NCBI RefSeq assembly: GCF_023555055.1
Contig: NZ_JAMJPL010000005.1
Coordinates: 124,001 to 188,000, forward strand
Origin: Marinobacter sp. ATCH36
Lineage (GTDB): Bacteria > Pseudomonadota > Gammaproteobacteria > Pseudomonadales > Oleiphilaceae
DNA length: 64,000 nt
Direction of reading: 5' to 3'
Under the pieces are notes generated by a model, which was not told where the DNA came from, did not search any database, and saw only the letters and a list, made by a program, of their open reading frames with translations. Position 1 is the first letter of the stretch; each line of letters begins with the position of its first letter. This document shows positions 63,119 to 64,000 of this stretch, piece by piece. Both the position numbers and the translations under genes were made by a program.

Positions 63119-63667
63119 ATGATTCGTACACGTGTGATTCGCACAATGGGCATTTCCCTTATTGCCGGTGGTGCCATAGCCTTTGGCCTGCCAGCCTATG
63201 CGGCCCAGGGACTTTATTCTGCAGATGACTTGATGGATGCCGATGTCTATGACAGGAACGGTGAGGAAGTCGGCGAGGTAGAGAATGTCCTCCTGGATGA
63301 CAACATGTCGGTTCATTCACTGGTGATCAAGACCGGTGATGTGCTGGGCCTGGGTGGCCGTGATGTGGTAACCGAGCGCGGCACCTTTACCTTGCGTATG
63401 GAAGAAGACGACAACAACGAGTTTGACGATCTGGATTACGAAATCCATATGGAAGCAACCCAGGATGAGATCAAGGCGCTACCAGAATACGATGAAAGCT
63501 GGTGGAACCAGACCAGTGACGCTATGAGTCAGGCCTGGGAAAACACCAAGGAAACCAGCCGCAGCGCCTGGCAGGACACCAAGCAGGCGACTTCCTCTGC
63601 CTGGCAGAACATCAAGCAGGGTGTGGACAGTATGTCTGATGGTGCTGAGGATGAAGTTAAAAACTGA
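63119..63667 (+). CDS. Secreted PRC-barrel protein with Trp-repeat tail
   Basis: A 182-residue exported protein (signal IRTMGISLIAGGAIAFGLPAYAAQ). The PRC-barrel spans about residues 25-110 (LYSADDLMDADVYDRNGEEVGEVENVLLD). The tail has three similar units, QAWENTKETSR, SAWQDTKQATS and SAWQNIKQGVD, forming an 11-residue amphipathic repeat with one Trp each. AGGAG precedes ATG 63119 by six bases. It is the second secreted PRC-barrel protein in the window and differs in having this tail rather than an N-terminal linker. Confidence 0.9.
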   Translation: MIRTRVIRTMGISLIAGGAIAFGLPAYAAQGLYSADDLMDADVYDRNGEEVGEVENVLLDDNMSVHSLVIKTGDVLGLGGRDVVTERGTFTLRMEEDDNNEFDDLDYEIHMEATQDEIKALPEYDESWWNQTSDAMSQAWENTKETSRSAWQDTKQATSSAWQNIKQGVDSMSDGAEDEVKN

Positions 63668-63673
63668 TTCGTA

Positions 63674-63694
63674 CGGGGGAGTTCGGCTCCCCCG
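63674..63694 (+). terminator. Terminator hairpin after the second PRC-barrel gene
   Basis: CGGGGGAG-TTCGG-CTCCCCCG is an 8-bp perfect stem with a UUCG-like loop, eight bases after the stop. There is no U tract. Confidence 0.6.
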
Positions 63695-63711
63695 AGACGG
63701 ACCTCGTGGCC

Positions 63712-64000
63712 GAGGAAGCCACTCTGCCCCAGTATTACCTCACGGCATCCCCACGCTAATGCTAGCGAGGCCCTCGCGTCTGAAAGAGTCCGAAGATCGG
63801 ATCGATTCCTTTATCCGGACCAATCCCGTGTCTCATTCCGGCAATAAATACCAATGGCGTGGGCCACTGGATGAAGTCGCGTTATCGAAGTATGAGGGTG
63901 ACGGCTTTCTATGGTTCGAAGGGTTCTTCAATCCGGAACGGCCCGATTTCCTGGGGGCACGTAAGAACACCGCATCTTTGCCCATGTATGATAATTTCCC
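63712..64000 (+). pseudogene. ectD: Decayed partial duplicate of the PIG-L end and ectD, running off the window
   Basis: From 63712 the sequence matches the 3' end of the PIG-L gene and the following spacer (58373-58440), then jumps to ectD codons 12-65, then jumps again to ectD codons 289 onward. The first jump removes about 100 bp including the ectD start and ribosome-binding site. The second removes 669 bp, bounded in the intact gene by GGAACGG at 58699 and at 59368. The catalytic motif WHSDFETWH and the third iron ligand are lost. Because 669 is a multiple of three, the frame stays open; an in-frame ATG at 63759 (MLARPSRLKESEDRID) is created from the spacer, so a short product is conceivable but not a hydroxylase. 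Confidence 0.85.

Overview
The window looks like a chromosomal segment of a halotolerant marine gammaproteobacterium, most likely Marinobacter or a close relative. The reasons are the pyrD-rmf-rlmKL order shared with pseudomonads, the tesA/ybbA/ybbP divergon, an ectoine hydroxylase, and the style of the encoded proteins. This assignment is by recognition only; no database was searched. Almost all of it is densely packed coding DNA. I see no CRISPR array, no insertion sequence with a transposase and no prophage. One tRNA gene (Asn, GTT) is present.

Layout. At 0-4 kb a GNAT-C39 peptidase fusion, cut by the window edge, diverges from a RimK-like ATP-grasp ligase with an extra N-terminal domain; together they look like a peptide-modifying pair. 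A CDF metal exporter follows. At 4-11.5 kb lie housekeeping genes: pyrD, rmf, rlmKL, an M18 aminopeptidase, tRNA-Asn and a YheT-type hydrolase. At 11.4-20.4 kb are tesA, the YbbA/YbbP-type ABC system, a periplasmic binding protein, an iron alcohol dehydrogenase translationally coupled to a small unknown protein, an M48 lipoprotein protease, and two tandem hotdog thioesterases. At 20.4-27.5 kb an interlocked inverted-repeat element precedes htpG, then come a DUF2835 gene, katG, dusC and a secreted metallo-beta-lactamase-fold protein. At 27.5-33.1 kb are class I aldolase, a 691-residue dehydrogenase whose C-terminal half resembles cyanobacterial acyl-ACP reductase, a zinc metallopeptidase and a Na+/H+ antiporter.

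From 33 kb onward the content turns to signalling and to envelope and osmotic stress. There is a Crp/Fnr regulator, a DUF4398-OmpA-GGDEF operon, a PAS plus CheB/CheR-PAS operon, two PRC-barrel proteins, a GlsB/YeaQ membrane protein and a giant (about 2,900 aa) NdvB-type cyclic beta-1,2-glucan synthase. A second PAS-GGDEF protein follows, then a sigma-54 activator with a degenerate receiver. Downstream of the activator three near-consensus -24/-12 promoters precede an EF-hand protein gene, a run of small membrane-protein genes (hypothetical, DUF1469, DUF3618) continuing into an FAD oxidoreductase, and an SRPBCC/PIG-L pair. I read this as one sigma-54 stress regulon; it is the most interesting unit of the window.

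The right end carries ectoine hydroxylase (ectD), a potassium-channel gene whose frame is broken at the selectivity filter, a membrane PQQ glucose-type dehydrogenase and a secreted PRC-barrel protein. The last 290 bp are a decayed partial duplication of the PIG-L/ectD junction, in which ectD has lost its catalytic core by an in-frame 669-bp deletion.
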